Assembly: GCA_014860005.1 (NCBI GenBank)
Contig: JACZKP010000137.1
Location: forward strand, 1-46,732
Direction of reading: 5' to 3'
DNA: 46,732 nt
From: Verrucomicrobiota bacterium
GTDB lineage: Bacteria; Verrucomicrobiota; Verrucomicrobiae; Limisphaerales; UBA11358
Shown: one piece after another, positions 43,510 through 46,732 of the stretch
Layout: each line of letters starts with the position of its first letter
Numbering within the stretch: position 1 is the stretch's first letter
Program-made: the position numbers and the translations under genes
The notes under the pieces: generated by a model
Seen by the model: the letters and a program-made list of their open reading frames with translations, nothing else
Databases searched by the model: none
Told to the model about the DNA's origin: nothing

Positions 43510-43844
43510 TGTCGTCGCCCGGTCGTCCGCGAGCGGAGCGCGGTCAACGTCTGGCCGACCTCGGTCTGGCGTAGGTCGTTGACGAGCGACTGGACCGTCG
43601 TAAGCACGACCGCCTTGGGATCGCCGAACAGGCGCTAGGAATGTTTGGACTCGTCGAGCTGATCGGTGAGCGTCCGGATCTGCTGCACCTGATAGTTGAT
43701 CATCTCGATGAACTTGGCGATTTTCTGCGCGGTGTTGATGACTGACTGAACGGTGTTTGCCGGGTCGTAAATGATCCATTGCGCGCGTGCTGATGCCGGT
43801 GAACAGGTCGTGGGCGTTTGCAGTCTGAAAGTGCCCATTTGCAA
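43510..43844 (-). pseudogene. VirB5/TrbJ-like conjugative transfer gene remnant
   Basis: On the minus strand AQWIIYDPANTVQSVINTA, then EMINYQVQQIRTLTDQL, matches the mature N-terminus of VirB5/TrbJ proteins of type IV secretion (QWIVYDPTN and INNQIQSLQ in relatives). An in-frame TAG (43635-43637) is followed, in the same frame, by RLFGDPKAVVLTTVQSLVNDL and TEVGQTLTAL, which also fit the family. The signal peptide region and everything after about 43520 are degraded. A fossil of an integrative-conjugative element. Confidence 0.5.
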
Positions 43845-43845
43845 T

Positions 43846-44621
43846 CGAGCGAAGCGTGGCGTATGCCTCTCATTATGTTGTCGCTGGACGGCGGCAACAC
43901 GCCGCCAATCACGAAAAGAGATTTACTACGAAGCGAAGAAACGGCGGTGTATCACACGCGTAACGTGCAGCGAAGTCTTGGCGGTGGAAATTCAGTGGAC
44001 GCTCGGAGGTTCGCTGAACGCCAAGCAGCGGACTCGTTGTTGCCGAGGAAATGCAGGTGATTTCCAATGTGGTGAACAGAATTAGCCTATCCACCCGCCG
44101 TTCTGATGCGTAACATGCCCGTATGGCGAAGCGCCTCGTAAGAATCCTCGGGCTGGCTTTGGTGGCCTTGGTGTGGCTGCCATCGAGTTTCCTTGGACTT
44201 CGAGGAGCGAGCGGGCTTTCGTCGGGCAACCAGATTTGCGAACGAATCTCCGTTCAAGCAGCCTTCGTCGTTCCGTCCCCGATTCAGCAGGCGCAGTTGC
44301 ACCAATTTCGTCTAGCGGGGTTTCACAACGGATTCGCGAAGCAGTCCGGCACTGATTTCATTGGCGCAGGGTGCTGCTGTTGGCGACAGAATTCTGAGGC
44401 TTCAGCGATCCGGCCTCTTCCCCCTGCGTCGAACGACCTGCTCAAGACTTGGCAATTCGCTTGCCGTACGGCGCTTCATCCGCGAGCACCCTGTCAGGTC
44501 TAGTTTTTCGCTTCTCAATTTCCGGTTTCGTTCCACTCGGGCCGTGACTCGCAGGCGGTCTCACCGTCCGTTGTGTGGCGAGAGTTCAGTATGCTTATGA
44601 AAATCAATCTTTGCGTCCATT
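43846..44621. other. Region with no supported gene
   Basis: About 775 nt where open frames exist on both strands but none shows a family motif, consistent codon use or a ribosome-binding site. One plus-strand frame (44123-44503) begins with a hydrophobic stretch (LVRILGLALVALVWLP), but the rest looks random. Probably decayed foreign DNA. Confidence 0.4.
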
Positions 44622-44714
44622 ATGGAAGACAAGTATATCCGCTTGATTCTCTGGGCGGTCATCATCATCGGTGGTGTGGCCGTCTTTTGGTATTACGGTA
44701 GGAAGAAGAACTGA
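44622..44714 (+). CDS. Possible 30-residue membrane peptide
   Basis: The frame MEDKYIRLILWAVIIIGG, then VAVFWYYGRKKN, is a charged start, one membrane helix and a basic end, the layout of real small membrane proteins. No clear ribosome-binding site precedes it. A 13-bp hairpin (44738-44769) follows 23 nt after the stop. Could be chance. Confidence 0.35.
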   Translation: MEDKYIRLILWAVIIIGGVAVFWYYGRKKN

Positions 44715-44734
44715 CCGCAACCACGCGTTAGCTA

Positions 44735-45107
44735 ATCGCAGGGCGCTGACAAATGCGTCAGCGCCCTGCTCAAAGTCTCCTTTATGGGAACCACCGCGCC
44801 GAACCCCGTCGAAAAGCCCGGCAACGGAATCGGCGTGCAAGACGGAAACACCAGCAGGATGAGCAGCACCGTGTAACCCCGGCTGGGCATCACTTCCATC
44901 ACGTTGCGCAGGCGCACGGCCCGCTCCGCGAACGCGGCGATCAATCGTGCAACCTTCTTCGAGCCGTGTGGTGGACGCACCGGCCTCTGCTTCGCCGATA
45001 TCGGACGGAGGATTGGACGCTGACGTTTCTGGGTTCATCGCCTTTGCCCGCACCGCCTTCTCTGAGACTGCTTCCTCTACAGCGGTTTTCGCTTCTTCCG
45101 GCGGCAA
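44735..45107 (-). pseudogene. exoD-like exopolysaccharide synthesis protein fragment
   Basis: On the minus strand an N-terminal frame begins at 45107 (MPPEEAKTAVEEAVSEK). After a frameshift near 44940-44970 it continues as RLIAAFAERAVRLRNVMEVM, then SRGYTVLLILLVFP, then IPLPGFSTGFGAVV. The P-x-P-LPG-x-ST-x-FG pattern and the preceding hydrophobic helix are the hallmark of the ExoD family. The C-terminal half is missing (the frame ends near 44732), so it is both frameshifted and truncated. Confidence 0.5.
44738..44769. other. Strong hairpin without T-run
   Basis: GCAGGGCGCTGAC (44738-44750), loop AAATGC, GTCAGCGCCCTGC (44757-44769): 13 perfect pairs. Neither side has a T-run, so termination is uncertain. 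Confidence 0.5.
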
Positions 45108-45174
45108 CAGTTCCGTCAGGTTGGTGGATTCATTATTCTATCTGTATCCCTGTATTACCGCGGCCTTCGGTTCG

Positions 45175-46732
<1,558 letters not shown>

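Noticed and set aside
44123..44503. Plus-strand frame with a signal-peptide-like start
   Set aside because: No ribosome-binding site, no family resemblance, and the part after the hydrophobic start looks random.
44738..44769. 13-bp hairpin as an intrinsic terminator
   Set aside because: No T-run on either strand; recorded only as a hairpin.

Overview
The window (about 46.7 kb, GC-rich) looks like a chromosome segment of a Verrucomicrobiota-type bacterium. This is inferred from gene content and style: a long S10-spc-alpha ribosomal cluster without rpmD, a DUF1080 hydrolase, PQQ-type and two-component beta-propeller proteins, an L22 with an insertion, an S11 with a long Ala/Glu/Lys extension, and weak Shine-Dalgarno use. 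The phylum is an inference; no 16S gene is present.

Layout. (1) 1-4745 is mobile-element debris: a large serine recombinase with DUF6788 and DUF5372 companions (minus strand), then two group II intron pieces in inverted order. The reverse-transcriptase 3' part with domains V-VI comes first. Five bases later comes an intron 5' end with domain I-III motifs and the RT N-terminus. (2) 4746-17907 is one uninterrupted ribosomal/secretion/transcription operon: rplB-rpsS-rplV-rpsC-rplP-rpmC-rpsQ-rplN-rplX-rplE-rpsN-rpsH-rplF-rplR-rpsE-rplO-secY-map-infA-rpmJ-rpsM-rpsK-rpsD-rpoA-rplQ, closed by a strong terminator. The usual first genes rpsJ-rplC-rplD-rplW are not next to rplB; the intron debris is there instead. 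Near-identical 20-nt hairpins sit exactly 8 nt before the start codons of rplE and rplR, the two 5S-rRNA-binding proteins of the cluster.

(3) 17974-22632 holds an MFS transporter, the DNA glycosylase tag, a PQQ-like propeller protein, a tandem pair of about 238-bp units that look like small RNAs ending in terminators, and a NarL-type response regulator. (4) 22640-25648 is its likely partner, a periplasmic-propeller histidine kinase. (5) 25775-30181 is a minus-strand operon for an MMPL/RND exporter, a LolA-like lipoprotein-sorting protein and an outer-membrane beta-barrel. (6) Divergent from it, 30518-38180 is the most unusual part. Three consecutive genes of unrelated enzyme classes each carry a cyclic-nucleotide-binding (CNB) domain: an acylating aldehyde dehydrogenase, a patatin phospholipase and an NDH-2-like flavoprotein. 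A di-heme c-type cytochrome lipoprotein follows. Spacing is 1-20 nt. I read it as a putative cNMP-gated lipid/aldehyde/electron-transfer module, perhaps tied to the divergent envelope export operon.

(7) 38187-41787 encodes a Ski2-like helicase and a DUF1080 protein. (8) 41888-45107 is decayed foreign DNA: a tRNA-Leu 3' fragment, an integrase split by an IS21 remnant, an intact tRNA-Leu(UAA), a VirB5/TrbJ remnant with an in-frame stop, an integrase scrap and a frameshifted exoD-like fragment. (9) 45175-46732 has an ABC-2 permease and the tail of a second one. At about 46640 this tail abuts, on the other strand, an unmistakable phosphate acetyltransferase segment, which is either a rearrangement or an assembly junction.
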